DNA of 64,000 nucleotides from Impatiens glandulifera (GCF_907164915.1 NC_061867.1:461001-525000), one strand, 5' to 3'. Positions 1 to 11,340 are shown, numbered from the stretch's first letter. Notes: a model not told the origin generated them from the sequence alone. A program made the numbers and translations.

Positions 1-44
1 GCCTCTTCTCATCTCACAACTCACAAACTGCGCCTCCTCTTATC

Positions 45-692
45 ATGGTTCTGATCAAGGGAAACGATGTGGTCAAGGGACCGTGGACTCCGGAGGAAGA
101 TGCTTTGCTTCTGAGCCATGTGGTGATCCACGGGGCTCGGAATTGGAAAAACATTGAACAATTTATTCCAGGGCGTCCAGCTAAATCCTGCCGCCTCCGG
201 TGGCGCAATCAGCTCTCTCCGGAGGTGGCTCATCGCCCATTTACCCCGGAGGAGGACATGATTATCATGCATGCCCATGCGCGTGTGGGGAACAAATGGG
301 CGACGATTGCTAGGTTCCTTTACAAGAGGACGGATAACGCGGTTAAGAATCATTGGTATTGGAAATTGATGAAGAAGGATGAAGCCACCGTGAAGATTGA
401 ATCTTCGGAGCAGCCAGCTGCTTTCATCGATCTTACGACGACTGAGGGAAGTAAGATGGAGATCGGAGAGAGCAGTGGAGGTGGAAAAATGAAGATGAAG
501 ATGGAAGATTTTATGGAGATTGATGTGGAAACGGAGAATGAGCAAGAACAGCTGGGAGAGGAAGATGATGATGATGATGATGAAGAAGAAGAAATGGTTA
601 GGTACGGGCAGCAAATTACTGTTACAGAATTAGCGAGGCTGGTTAGGAAAGGAGTTAGGGAGTATTTGAGGTCCAGAGGGATAATTAAGTAA
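45..692 (+). CDS. R2R3-MYB transcription factor (subgroup 22-like)
   Basis: Intronless 215-residue nuclear DNA-binding protein. R2 spans about residues 11-60 with Trp at 14, 34 and 53. R3 spans about 64-110 with Phe66 in place of the first Trp, then Trp85 and Trp104. The stretch HARVGNKWATIAR and the lack of introns resemble the MYB44/MYB73/MYB77 group. The C-terminus (about 190-213, TELARLVRKGVREYL) resembles the short QEMIRxEVRxYM-like tail motif of that group. Residues about 173-185 are an Asp/Glu run encoded by GAT/GAA triplets. Unusual: the R3 recognition helix ends NHWYWKLMKK where this family normally has NHWNSTLKR, so an expected base-contacting Asn is Tyr. The ATG at 45 is the first start in frame; only 44 bases of upstream sequence are present. 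Family call secure; subgroup is inference. Confidence 0.9.
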   Translation: MVLIKGNDVVKGPWTPEEDALLLSHVVIHGARNWKNIEQFIPGRPAKSCRLRWRNQLSPEVAHRPFTPEEDMIIMHAHARVGNKWATIARFLYKRTDNAVKNHWYWKLMKKDEATVKIESSEQPAAFIDLTTTEGSKMEIGESSGGGKMKMKMEDFMEIDVETENEQEQLGEEDDDDDDEEEEMVRYGQQITVTELARLVRKGVREYLRSRGIIK

Positions 693-1729
693 ATTAATTT
701 GTTTTAATATTGAGAGAATAATATATAATAATTGAATTTAAGGTAGTTCTGAGAGTGAGAGATGTAAGTCATGAATATTATGAAACAAAATAATAATTTT
801 ATTTAAGTAGTGGTTGTTTGAGTTATCTCATCTAAAAAAAGGTTAATTTAATTTTACATTCATAATTGATTGCCTAAAGTGATTATCAATATTAACATTA
901 ATTTGATAATTAACTAATGATTGTATTTATGAAATTTAGAAACGATTCATTGATAATCATGCATGTCCCCACATTATTATTATTATTTTTTAAATATATA
1001 TAATAGGATATAAATAATAATTATTTAGGTATAATCTAAAAAACAAGTCTTTACTTAATTGTCAAACACACTAATAGAATGAGATTATTCTTTGAAAACG
1101 CCACATTATATTTTTAAGGTCTGGTTTGGTTTGAGTTTTTAAAACATTTTAAGCAAAATTAAACATCATTTCACTACATTCTCATTCATCACATAACTCA
1201 TCTCATTAACCAAAATACTTAAATACCATTTATTTATTTTTTTAATTTTTTTTTTTATATATACCAATTTCTTTTAACTAATCACATCCTCAAAATCATT
1301 AATAATAATTATTTTTCTCTCTTTATATTTTTAAATAAACGAACATGCTCTAAGCTAAATTTTGTGAAATTTGGTTACTCTGAATTTTTTTTTTCAATTC
1401 AACGATAATTAAACATATTTTTATAATCTCTTATTAATCAAATCACTTAATTCATTAACTAAAATAATAAAATACCATCAATATAAAAATTATATTTTAT
1501 CATTTATATATTAATATTCTTTAAATATTTTTATAAAAAAATATATATTCTCTTTAAAATCAAACACTTTAAAATATTTTTATTATTTTAACTATTAAAT
1601 TATTTAATTTATAAATTAAAATATCAAAATATTTTTATTTTACTAGTATTAAATTTAAATTTTAAATATAAAAAAACATTTTCATAATTAATATAAACTT
1701 TTCAAATAATCTATTTTTTTTAGCAATTA
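693..1729. other. AT-rich 3' flank of the MYB gene
   Basis: Very AT-rich, with many short A and T runs and no coding signal on either strand. Presumably the MYB 3' UTR and intergenic DNA. No recognisable element. Confidence 0.6.
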
Positions 1730-2347
1730 TCTATATATATATAATGATGTTTAATTTTTAAAGTGTTCGGATTGCCGGGTCGAGAGCTGTGGTTAATTTG
1801 GATATATGTGAGAGTAAATGGATACTTGAGTTGAATTGTGGGTTGACCCGCCCATAAACTTAAATCGGTTAAAAATAAAACTAAAAATGCTATAGGTATG
1901 GTTCAAACTTGCAACGTAACAAAAACAAGTACAACCTTTTAACCAACTAGGCTAATAACACTTTATATTTTAAATTCAACCCAAAATTTGATAAACGCGT
2001 AACATTTTTACAATATAAGTTCAACTTTTTAATTAACTAACTAATCTATATATATAATGATGCTTAATTTTTAAAGTGTCCGGATTGCCGGGTCGAGAGA
2101 TGTGGTTATTTGAATATATGTGAGAGTAAATGGATATTTGGGTCGGATTGTGGGTTGACCCGCCCATAAACTTAAAACGGTTAAAAATAAAATTAAAAAT
2201 GATATAGGTATGGTTCGAACTTGCAACCTAACAAAAACAAGTACAACCTTTTAACCAACTAGGCTAATAACACTTTATATTTCAAATTAACCCAAAATTT
2301 AATAAACGCGTGACATTTTAATAATATAAGTTCAACTTTTTAACTAA

Positions 2348-2387
<40 letters not shown>

Positions 2388-3431
2388 GATGCTTAATTTT
2401 TAAAGTGTCCGGATTGCCGGGTCGAGAGATGTGGTTAATTTGGATATATGTGAGAGTAAATGGATACTTGGGCCGGATTGTGGGTTGACTCGCCCATAAA
2501 CTTAAAACGGTTAAAAATAAAATTAAAAATGCTATAGGTATGGTTCAAACTTGCAACCTAACAAAACAAGTACAACCTTTTAACCAATTAGGCTAATAAC
2601 ACTTTATATTTTAAATTCAACCCAAAATTTGATAAACGCGTGACATTTTAACAATCTAAGTTCAACTTTTTAACTAACTAATCTATATATATATAATGAT
2701 GCTTAATTTTTAAAGTGTCCGGATTGCCGGGTCGAGAGATGTGGTTAATAGTGATATATGTGAGAGTAAATGGATACTTGGGTCGGATTGTGGGTTGACC
2801 CGCCCATAAACTTAAAACGGTTAAAAATAAAATTAAAAATGCTATAGGTATGGTTCGAACTTGCAACTTAACAAAAACAAGTACACTTTTTAACCAACTA
2901 AGCTATTAACACTTTATATTTTAAATTTAACTCAAAATTTGATAAACGCGTGACATTTTAACAATATAAGTTCAACTTGTTAACTAACTAATCTATATAT
3001 ATATATAATGATGCTTAATTTTTAAAGTGTCTGGATTGCCGGGTCGAGAGTTGTGGTTAATTTGGATATATGTGAGAGTAAATGGATACTTGGGTCGGAT
3101 TGTGGGTTGGCCCGCCCATAAACTTAAAACGGTTAAAAATAAAATTAAAAATGCTATAGGTATGGTTCAAACTTGCAATCTAACAAAACAAGTACAACCT
3201 TTTAACCAACTAAGCTAATAACACTTTATATTTTAAATTCAACCCAAAATTTGATAAACGCGTGACATTTTAACAATATAAGTTCAACTTTTTAACTAAC
3301 TAATATATATATATATAATGATGCTTAATTTTTAAAATGTCCGGATTGCCGGGTCGAGAGATGTGGTTAATTTGGATATATGTGAGAGTAAATGGATACT
3401 TGAGTCGGATTGTGGGTTGACCCGCCCATAA
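1730..3431 (+). repeat. Six tandem copies of the Helitron 5' region (about 310 bp each)
   Basis: Units start near 1730, 2045, 2352, 2682, 2992 and 3302. Each starts with a TCTATATAT or ATATAT run, then ATGATGCTTAATTTTTAAAG, a TGTCCGGATTGCCGGGTCGAGAG block and the word GATAAACGCG. The last unit is cut after about 130 bp and joins the 3' end. The AT run in the third unit (2351-2385) is expanded. Short ORFs here are not genes. Confidence 0.88.
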
Positions 3432-3506
3432 AAATTTTACCGTAATATTTTTTTCACGGTTTTTTATATTATTATTACTCGTGCAAATACACGGGATACA
3501 TGCTAG
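1730..3506 (+). mobile_element. Helitron (non-autonomous) with reiterated 5' end
   Basis: Begins TCTATATATATATAATG directly after an A. It ends with a short hairpin (CTCGTGC-AAAT-ACACGGG, 3479-3495), about 7 bases, then CTAG (3503-3506) followed by T. A|TC...hairpin...CTRR|T is the Helitron signature. There is no Rep/helicase coding, so it is non-autonomous. The element at 60900-61689 belongs to the same family (same 5' start, same repeat unit, same 3' hairpin), and there a paralogous empty site confirms the ends. Most of the length is six tandem copies of the 5' region. Confidence 0.82.
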
Positions 3507-4624
3507 TTTATTGAATTACCCTAGTCGCATCATTGAGAAACAAAAGTAATACTACATCCACATCAACGAGTAGTTCAATTGGCTATCAAGTTTATGGCAT
3601 TGTCTAAGGATGTCAATGAATATCCGTATACTCGATACTCATGGGTACCCGATAATCGGGTTCGGGAATGGAGAGTGTTGGAAACTCAAACCTAATAACT
3701 GATACCCAAATATATTAATATATTGATAAAATTTAAATATTTTTTTAAATTCCACATCATAAGTTATTTATAACCGTCATTAAATAAATATATTAATTAC
3801 TTTATCATTACTCACACATCGCGATAACATTATTTCATTAATTTGTAATAAGTATTTCTCAGGTAAATACTTTTAATCTTCATTTTCATTATTCATTCTA
3901 CATTACTTTAACTTCTATTTTCATTTTATCTCTAGATTTTGTTCTAACACTAAGTCTTCAATAACAAAATAAATTGAAAGTAAGTAATGTTTTCATTTGT
4001 GTTTTCAAAATTTGATATTACTTATTTTATTGTTATTTAATAAAGTTATGCTTGATTTTCAACTTTTACAATTTTATACTTATTTATTAACTTAATCTTT
4101 AAGATTTATTTTGTAGTTTCTTCCGATTTAACAATAACAAAGTTGACTTCTTAGATAACTTTTACAAGACTACAACACGTATATAAGTAAGTAATACTTT
4201 TATTATATATATTTTCAATTTAGATATTGTTATTTTTAAAATTATTCATTATTTAATAAGTTATATTTTGTATTGTTTCCTTTGAGATAAATTAATTCTT
4301 AAAAAGGTTAATATTTTAAGGCAAAATTAACTAAATGGTCAATTTTGTAAAGAAAAAATAAAAGGTTAGTTTTTTTAAGGTAAAAACAAATGGTCAATTT
4401 TTTAAGGTACCTACTTTTTAAGAGTTTTTGAAATTATAAGTCATTAGTAAATATTAATCACTTTTATAAATCAAAAGCTTATAAAAAATATATTAAATAT
4501 TAAATATTTTATTATGTTTAACTATATTTAGAGAATAAAAGTTCAATATATTATTTATTTATCATTTTTATAATTATTAGTATATAATATATGTGATCTA
4601 CGAAGAATTAACTTTTTAAATAAT
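3507..4624. other. AT-rich intergenic DNA
   Basis: No gene seen. Near 3600-3670 is a GC-richer phrase (GGGTACCCGATAATCGGGTT) of the kind found in old hAT-like remnants, but no partner end could be found, so no element is called. Confidence 0.5.
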
Positions 4625-4629
4625 GAATT

Positions 4630-6367
4630 TGTTAGGATCTAGGTCGCCGCTGGTGGACCGGGGGTTGGACCGGTTAGCGGTTCTCACTCGTAGGGTGGTG
4701 GTTAATCCGGTTAGAGATTAACACCGGGGTTTCAATACTACACAACCTGTCACAAACCCTTGAACTAGGTTCAAGCGCGAAAGAGGTTTGCTTTCAAGTT
4801 GAAGCGGTACACGTGTATGATAGGCGGAGTCGGTTTCGGATGATAGAGAATTTGAAGAATGGTGGGTCGGTTTCGGTTATCTGGATATTCGGTATGGTCA
4901 GTATGGAGTCGGTTTGGAGCGGTATGGTTAGATTAGTTAGTTATGTAAGGAAGCCAACAGAAAGTAAATAACACAACAAAGTTTTATGGATGTTCGGAGA
5001 TAACAACTCCTACGTCACCCCTTCCTCTCGAAACCGCGAGAAGGATATTCACTAAGGAATACAAATACAATCCGATCGAGACTTATTTCCTGCTCGATAA
5101 CACTCTTACAATTTACACCGAAATTGTAACACACACTTAGAGTTTAGCACTTAGGCTTTCTTAGAATACCACACTGTTATCACTTGTAGTAAATGCACTT
5201 AATGTTTGTCTCACTTAGTAACTGCTCAATATCTGCTTTTTGTCACGCATTTACTCTTCTGCAACTGCCTCCTTTTATAGGTGAAATATGCCAACGGTCA
5301 TATTTCGAAGCTTTGAATCTGATTGGCTGGTCAGCGGTGCAGTGATTCAGTGTCTCAGACCTGCGGTCTTCTCCTCAGACCTGACGGTCAATCTCAGACC
5401 TGGCATCCTGTTTCAGACCTGCCGGTCTGTAAAGCAAACCTGCCGGGTTTGTCTTTTACTCAATGTAGGCACTGTCTGCTTGGACAGTTGTCTGTACTTT
5501 GAAGATTTCCTTTCTGGCTTATCCCGAAGTGGAAAGATCCGGTAGTACTGTTTTCTGCAGCCTACAGTCTTTCCTCAGACTTGCATGGATATGGAAGTAT
5601 TCAGTCTGTTCCTTTGGTATCATTCTCAACAGATACCCAAAGTGTCTTCTTGTGCAGGTCGGCCTCTTGACTTGGCCAAATATCTTTTGATAGTGAAGTG
5701 ACCGGGCTTATTCCGGTTATGTTTGTCTTGAGGGTTGATCGGCTATTTGATGGATCTGGCTTTTAGGCTTTGGCCGATCCTTCCTCTGTGCGGTCATGTA
5801 CCGAATACTCTTGATCGGTTTGGTAGCTTGACCGGTTAGGTTTCTTCAGTCGGTTCTCTTGTTCATCCGGTCTGGTTCCTTGTTCCTAATGATTCCGGTT
5901 TTGAGCTTTGGCCGATCCTTTCTCTGTGCGGTCACGTACCGAATACTCTTGATCGGTTTGGTAGCTTGACCGGTTAGGTTTCTTTAGCCGGTTCCGGATG
6001 ACTTTAGGTTTTTCATAGCTTCTTCTGGCCGGTTTGATATTCAATCGGTTAGATTTCTTGACCGTTCTTTCGGTTTACAACTCAATCGGTCCTGAACTTG
6101 AACCTGTCCGGATTTCTAACTTCTTGACCGAACCGGTTGACTGAGCCGGTATACATTGTCGAACCGATCTTGCCTATAGGTAAATTTCGGATTTTGCTCA
6201 GCTTCCCTGAAATAGCAAAACTTTAAATATTATTTGCTGTCGATGAGATTTGATCCCTGGTCACATGTGTGACAGGCATGGGTGTTTACCACTATGCTAC
6301 AACACCTTCTTGTTATATTTAAACCAATTAATATACTTGATATGACTTAACGGTTTATTTTCTAACA
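4630..6367 (-). repeat. 3' LTR (element orientation)
   Basis: 1738 bp with TG...CA ends; nearly identical to 8148-9885. Differences seen include the bases near 4796, 4937-4938 and 5311. Rich in CCGGTT/AACCGG words. Short ORFs at the same relative place in both LTRs are not genes. Confidence 0.95.
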
Positions 6368-6822
6368 ATTTCTCCCTTTTTGATTATTTTATTTAAAATT
6401 ATCAAAATCATGTAAGTTTGCAACCGTAGGCCGGTTGTTTTTGTTTGTCCGGTTTTTTGAAAAAGACTTAGAGAATTTTTCGAAAAATTTTGGGAGAAAA
6501 TTTTGAGAAAGGTTTTGGAAGAGTCTTTATCTTTTATCTAACAATTTCTCCCTTTTTGATTATTTAGAATAAATATTCAAAACCATGCAAGAAGTAAGAA
6601 GTAGGCCGGTTTAAAAATCTTATGTTTGTTTGGCCGGTTTTTTGAAAAAGACTTAGAGAATTTTTCGAAAAATTTTGGGAGAAAATTTTGAGAAAGGTTT
6701 TGGAAGAGTCTTTATCTTTTATCTAACAATTTCTCCCTTTTTGATTATTTAGAATAAATATTCAAAACCATGCAAGAAGTAAGAAGTAGGCCGGTTTAAA
6801 AATCTTATGTTTGTTTGGCCGG
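6365..6822 (-). repeat. Triplicated polypurine-tract segment
   Basis: The polypurine tract just inside the left LTR (minus strand AAAAAGGGAGAAAT, near 6368-6382) recurs in ACAATTTCTCCCTTTTTGAT at 6365, 6541 and 6726. It sits within imperfect tandem repeats of about 176 and 185 bp. Each copy includes the LTR edge (TCTAACA), so the element carries two extra internal tract/LTR-edge look-alikes. Confidence 0.85.
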
Positions 6823-6823
6823 T

Positions 6824-6958
6824 TTAATCTAATAATTCTAAAATATTTCTAAGGGAAGAAAACTTAGACTCGAGAAGTGGCTTTGTGAGGATGTTAGCCA
6901 CTTCATGCTTGTTCCCTTCATGTGATGTGTCTGTCAGCAGCCGGCTGTCCGAATGCAA
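6824..6958 (-). pseudogene. Remnant C-terminus of Copia reverse transcriptase/RNase H
   Basis: The minus strand, in a frame different from gag, reads LLTDTSHEGNKHEVANILTK, then PLLESKFSSLRNILELLD and a stop at 6824. The phrase ILTKPL...F..LR is the conserved end of Copia RNase H. It overlaps the end of the gag frame, marking a large deletion that fused gag to the tail of pol out of frame. Confidence 0.8.
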
Positions 6959-8108
6959 TGTTGTCTTTTCCAAGCCTTTGTCTTGATTTACCTACATTCA
7001 TAGACAATAGAAAATCTGGTTCCCATTTTTCTTTGAGTCCGCGGTTGATTAGTCCCTTGGGTATCCAAACTTTAATAAATCGGATAGCTTTCTTTGCTAG
7101 GGTTTTAACTGTCCTTTTGGCGCTCGGTCTCGTGTATTTCGGTTTTCCTTCAAATGTCCTAAATGGTGGTCTTTGATTCGGTGATCTGTGGTTTGACCTA
7201 CGCGGTTCAGGGAAGTTTTTCTTATATCTGAGGATTTCGGCTTTTCTTTTCTCAGGGTCAAGCCATGAGTCGGTTGGACCAACATAATCGTATTTTAGCT
7301 TCTCTTCCCTATAGTATGCGGTCTCCTCTTCTTCCTTGGTCAGTTCCCTAGTAGGTTCACTAGATTGTTCGGTCTTGGGATCTAACTCGGTTTCTAGAGT
7401 AGGAGTATCATCAGGTTGTATGGCTTCCGGTTCGGTTATGATAAGTACCTCTGGTTCTGTCGGAGTGGGTATTATGGGATCGGTTCTAATGTTGAGGTGC
7501 TTAGGTAACATGGTCAATAGGTTCTTATATTCTTCTACCATGTCATTCAATGCTTCATATAACTCATCTTTAGTAAATTCATCACAAGGAGAGTCAAATA
7601 CCTGTTCCTCATTTGCCATGAGACATGTGAGGTCATCGTCACTGTCACTGTGAGCCCATAGGCTTCCTCCATCATCGGCTATCAGTGCTTTCGGTACTTC
7701 ACTTCCTTCACCGGTTTGTTGATAGTTATTTCGGTTATTTTGATTGTCCGGTTTCCGGTCATCTCTCCTCGGTTTTCTGCATTCCCACTTGTTTTCCTTG
7801 GTTCTTTCATTTCCCTCGAAGATCTGGATAACTGTGTTCCATGTCTCCTTCGCGGTTTTGCAATCTCTGATCTTGCAATATGTGTTTCTGTCTACGCTGT
7901 TGGAGATCCGGTTTCTTGCATGGTTGTCCAGATTGTTCCTTCTCCTATCTTCAGCCGTCCATTCTTTTCTATCTTTATCAATGAATATCGGTCCTTCGGT
8001 TAGAATGGACTCCATTTCATCATCCAAGGTGACTAGGTGCAGGTGCATGCGTGCCTTCCAGTTGGCAAAGTCATCACCTTCTAGCATTGGAGGCCTATCC
8101 TGATACAT
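6918..8108 (-). CDS. Copia gag, internally deleted
   Basis: 396-residue frame. The N-terminus has the plant Copia gag core (GDDFANWKARM near residues 11-21; AKETWNT near 86-92). The middle passes straight from KENK to WECRKPRRDD, which looks like the last Cys of a CCHC knuckle, so the rest of the zinc knuckle has been lost. Then an acidic linker with LTCLMANEEQ and the phrase VWIPKGL near residue 341, typical of the region just before protease. The last about 45 residues run into pol sequence in the wrong frame. Probably a trans-mobilised gag or a decayed one; the open frame over nearly 1.2 kb suggests youth or selection. Confidence 0.8.
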   Translation of the reverse strand: MYQDRPPMLEGDDFANWKARMHLHLVTLDDEMESILTEGPIFIDKDRKEWTAEDRRRNNLDNHARNRISNSVDRNTYCKIRDCKTAKETWNTVIQIFEGNERTKENKWECRKPRRDDRKPDNQNNRNNYQQTGEGSEVPKALIADDGGSLWAHSDSDDDLTCLMANEEQVFDSPCDEFTKDELYEALNDMVEEYKNLLTMLPKHLNIRTDPIIPTPTEPEVLIITEPEAIQPDDTPTLETELDPKTEQSSEPTRELTKEEEETAYYREEKLKYDYVGPTDSWLDPEKRKAEILRYKKNFPEPRRSNHRSPNQRPPFRTFEGKPKYTRPSAKRTVKTLAKKAIRFIKVWIPKGLINRGLKEKWEPDFLLSMNVGKSRQRLGKDNIAFGQPAADRHIT

Positions 8109-8130
8109 GCTTGCTTGAGTATTGAAACTA

Positions 8131-8145
8131 ACTGCTCTGATACCA
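8131..8145 (-). other. Primer binding site for initiator tRNA-Met
   Basis: The minus strand reads TGGTATCAGAGCAGT, two bases from the LTR edge at 8148. This is the usual tRNA-iMet-complementary site of plant Copia elements and fixes the element's orientation. Confidence 0.92.
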
Positions 8146-8147
8146 AT

Positions 8148-9885
8148 TGTTAGGATCTAGGTCGCCGCTGGTGGACCGGGGGTTGGACCGGTTAGCGGTT
8201 CTCACTCGTAGGGTGGTGGTTAATCCGGTTAGAGATTAACACCGGGGTTTCAATACTACACAACCTGTCACAAACCCTTGAACTAGGTTCAAGCGCGGAA
8301 GAGGTTTGCTTTCAAGTTGAAGCGGTACACGTGTATGATAGGCGGAGTCGGTTTCGGATGATAGAGAATTTGAAGAATGGTGGGTCGGTTTCGGTTATCT
8401 GGATATTCGGTATGGTCAGTATGGAGTCGGTTTGGAGCGGTATGGTTAGATTAGTCGGTTATGTAAGGAAGCCAACAGAAAGTAAATAACACAACAAAGT
8501 TTTATGGATGTTCGGAGATAACAACTCCTACGTCACCCCTTCCTCTCGAAACCGCGAGAAGGATATTCACTAAGGAATACAAATACAATCCGATCGAGAC
8601 TTATTTCCTGCTCGATAACACTCTTACAATTTACACCGAAATTGTAACACACACTTAGAGTTTAGCACTTAGGCTTTCTTAGAATACCACACTGTTATCA
8701 CTTGTAGTAAATGCACTTAATGTTTGTCTCACTTAGTAACTGCTCAATATCTGCTTTTTGTCACGCATTTACTCTTCTGCAACTGCCTCCTTTTATAGGT
8801 GAAATATGCCAACGGTCATATTTCGAAGCCTTGAATCTGATTGGCTGGTCAGCGGTGCAGTGATTCAGTGTCTCAGACCTGCGGTCTTCTCCTCAGACCT
8901 GACGGTCAATCTCAGACCTGGCATCCTGTTTCAGACCTGCCGGTCTGTAAAGCAAACCTGCCGGGTTTGTCTTTTACTCAATGTAGGCACTGTCTGCTTG
9001 GACAGTTGTCTGTACTTTGAAGATTTCCTTTCTGGCTTATCCCGAAGTGGAAAGATCCGGTAGTACTGTTTTCTGCAGCCTACAGTCTTTCCTCAGACTT
9101 GCATGGATATGGAAGTATTCAGTCTGTTCCTTTGGTATCATTCTCAACAGATACCCAAAGTGTCTTCTTGTGCAGGTCGGCCTCTTGACTTGGCCAAATA
9201 TCTTTTGATAGTGAAGTGACCGGGCTTATTCCGGTTATGTTTGTCTTGAGGGTTGATCGGCTATTTGATGGATCTGGCTTTTAGGCTTTGGCCGATCCTT
9301 CCTCTGTGCGGTCATGTACCGAATACTCTTGATCGGTTTGGTAGCTTGACCGGTTAGGTTTCTTCAGTCGGTTCTCTTGTTCATCCGGTCTGGTTCCTTG
9401 TTCCTAATGATTCCGGTTTTGAGCTTTGGCCGATCCTTTCTCTGTGCGGTCACGTACCGAATACTCTTGATCGGTTTGGTAGCTTGACCGGTTAGGTTTC
9501 TTTAGCCGGTTCCGGATGACTTTAGGTTTTTCATAGCTTCTTCTGGCCGGTTTGATATTCAATCGGTTAGATTTCTTGACCGTTCTTTCGGTTTACAACT
9601 CAATCGGTCCTGAACTTGAACCTGTCCGGATTTCTAACTTCTTGACCGAACCGGTTGACTGAGCCGGTATACATTGTCGAACCGATCTTGCCTATAGGTA
9701 AATTTCGGATTTTGCTCAGCTTCCCTGAAATAGCAAAACTTTAAATATTATTTGCTGTCGATGAGATTTGATCCCTGGTCACATGTGTGACAGGCATGGG
9801 TGTTTACCACTATGCTACAACACCTTCTTGTTATATTTAAACCAATTAATATACTTGATATGACTTAACGGTTTATTTTCTAACA
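8148..9885 (-). repeat. 5' LTR (element orientation)
   Basis: 1738 bp, pair of 4630-6367. Followed at 9886-9890 by the GAATT target duplication. Confidence 0.95.
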
Positions 9886-10032
9886 GAATTGTTTGTCGAA
9901 AATTTGAGGTAGGTTATTAGTTAAATACTTTAATCTTAATTTTATTTGTTAATATTGGGTTTTTTTTTTATTGATTTTGTAGATTGTAATTTACTTGTGT
10001 TGAAGAAGTTTATTCATTAAGTATGATTTTTT

Positions 10033-10073
<41 letters not shown>

Positions 10074-10229
10074 TGTTAATTTAATCTTTATTCTTAGCAT
10101 ATTTATTTTTAAATTAAATTATTTCTCAACTACTTACCTTTTAGGTTAATTTTATAGTTTATAATTACTTTCCTTACTTTCAGACTTTTATAGTTTCTTT
10201 ATATATACCGTTAGTATTCACTTAATTAA

Positions 10230-11187
10230 AATTTAATTAATTTAACTTCTTATTTAAGTATATTCAACATTTTGTTAATTACATGGTATAAAATTGTATA
10301 TATATTCTCATTCTGATTTTATGTTTTTGTTAATTGTTATAATAGAAAATAAAGGAAATAAAAAAGTAAAAACATTATTGTCATTTTCAAACATAAATGA
10401 GTAATCTATTTTTATTTTTCAAGAGTATAAATTGATCTTAATACTCTTGAACGAAATACCGCAATTCGGATTCTTATATAAAAACATCCCGTTAATCAAC
10501 AAGATAAAATTAAACGAATTTATATTAAAATGAGTCAATATCAACATAAGTTAAATAAGTATCCAAGAGAATCACAAACATAATATCATAAATTTCAGTG
10601 GTTTGAAAAGTTTCCTGAATCTCTTCATCAAATGTTAAGGAAGTATTTGTAATGGTTTTAATATTTGTAAGAATTGTATTAAGTGGTTTTAGAAAACTTG
10701 GGTTTTAGAAATCTGGAGGAATTATTTGAAGATTTATAAATTTCATGTTTAAGTTCAAATAGACAATAATTTAAAAAAAATCAAAATTACTTTCTCTAGT
10801 TAAATTGTTTATTTGAGAAAGACTTTATTTAAACTTAACTCAAACATTATTTAAATTTTAATATTTTGTAATTGTAGTTTAAAATATCAAAATTAAAAAA
10901 CTACTAAATCATGTAATAGAATTAACATAAATCAACACAAACAACATATAATATTGTCCTCGTTAACTAATTAATACTAACTCACATAATTCGGTTCACA
11001 TTGCCTAAGTTAATAATACCGACAAAGGTTATAGGGACTGGTGACGAGACCTAAAAAAATCCTGATCGGTGATGACCATTGTGGGCGGTATATACGTTCC
11101 CCATAAGCACTTTTTTACTAGTGACCTTGGCCCGGGCTTGGCCCAGAATCCTTCATTGATAAGTCGCTTGTGTGCTCATGTCCTTCA
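10230..11187. repeat. Segmental duplication, copy 1 (pair 21950-22936)
   Basis: About 1 kb downstream of the broken PIP gene. It matches 21950-22936 with scattered substitutions, including ATCCTGATCGGTGATGACCA and the PIP-gene tail. No other gene in it. The stretch 9891-10230 before it is AT-rich with an (AT)n tract near 10038-10070. Confidence 0.85.
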
Positions 11188-11340
11188 CCGGGGCTAGCTA
11201 TATATGGAAAAATTGCTGAATATTCCACGACGACGGTGATGGCGATGACGATGATCAAGGACTCGGGCTGCATCTATTGCATGAAGTAGGCACGAGGCCA
11301 AGACCAGAAAAATGACTATCGTTGACAGTTTTCCAGCCAT
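11118..11340 (-). pseudogene. Frameshifted PIP-like peptide precursor
   Basis: Reading down from ATG at 11340 gives a signal peptide nearly identical to the intact paralogs (VIFLVLASCLLHAIDAARVL) and a His/Arg-rich stretch. About 30 bp (the NRxxxIVxSV segment of the paralogs) are then lost in frame. The first SGP is replaced by a sequence four bases longer, giving a stop (TAG) near 11199-11201. One frame over, the remainder reads SPGEGHEHTSDLSMKD then SGPSPGQGH and stop at 11118-11120. The C-terminal peptide is therefore preserved but out of frame. A CACTA element sits 125 bp upstream of the start. Confidence 0.85.

Larger units (their letters stand above)
4630..9885 (-). mobile_element. Non-autonomous Copia-type LTR retrotransposon
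   Basis: Two 1738-bp direct LTRs (4630-6367 and 8148-9885), each TGTTAGGATC...TTTTCTAACA, bounded by the perfect 5-bp target duplication GAATT (4625-4629 and 9886-9890). Transcription runs on the minus strand: the primer binding site lies beside the right LTR and the polypurine tract beside the left one. The interior is only about 1.8 kb, holding a deleted gag and the last few dozen codons of pol. Protease, integrase and most of reverse transcriptase are absent, so it needs an autonomous partner. I see about four base differences between the LTRs, indicating recent insertion. Confidence 0.95.

Noticed and set aside
1861..1960. tRNA-like B-box phrases (GGTTCGAACTTGC, also near 6245 and 60670)
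   Set aside because: No cloverleaf can be drawn, and the phrase repeats inside Helitron units and other repeats.
2678..3218. 60-63-residue ORFs, also near 60881
   Set aside because: They read the Helitron 5' repeat unit on either strand; no start context or family.
3596..3680. Possible hAT-like remnant (GGGTACCCGATAATCGGGTT)
   Set aside because: No second end and no 8-bp duplication visible.
5288..5690. Small ORFs repeated at 8806-9208
   Set aside because: They lie inside the two LTRs and show no retroviral or cellular domain.
6922..8103. Plus-strand ORFs overlapping gag
   Set aside because: Antisense shadows of the minus-strand gag frame.
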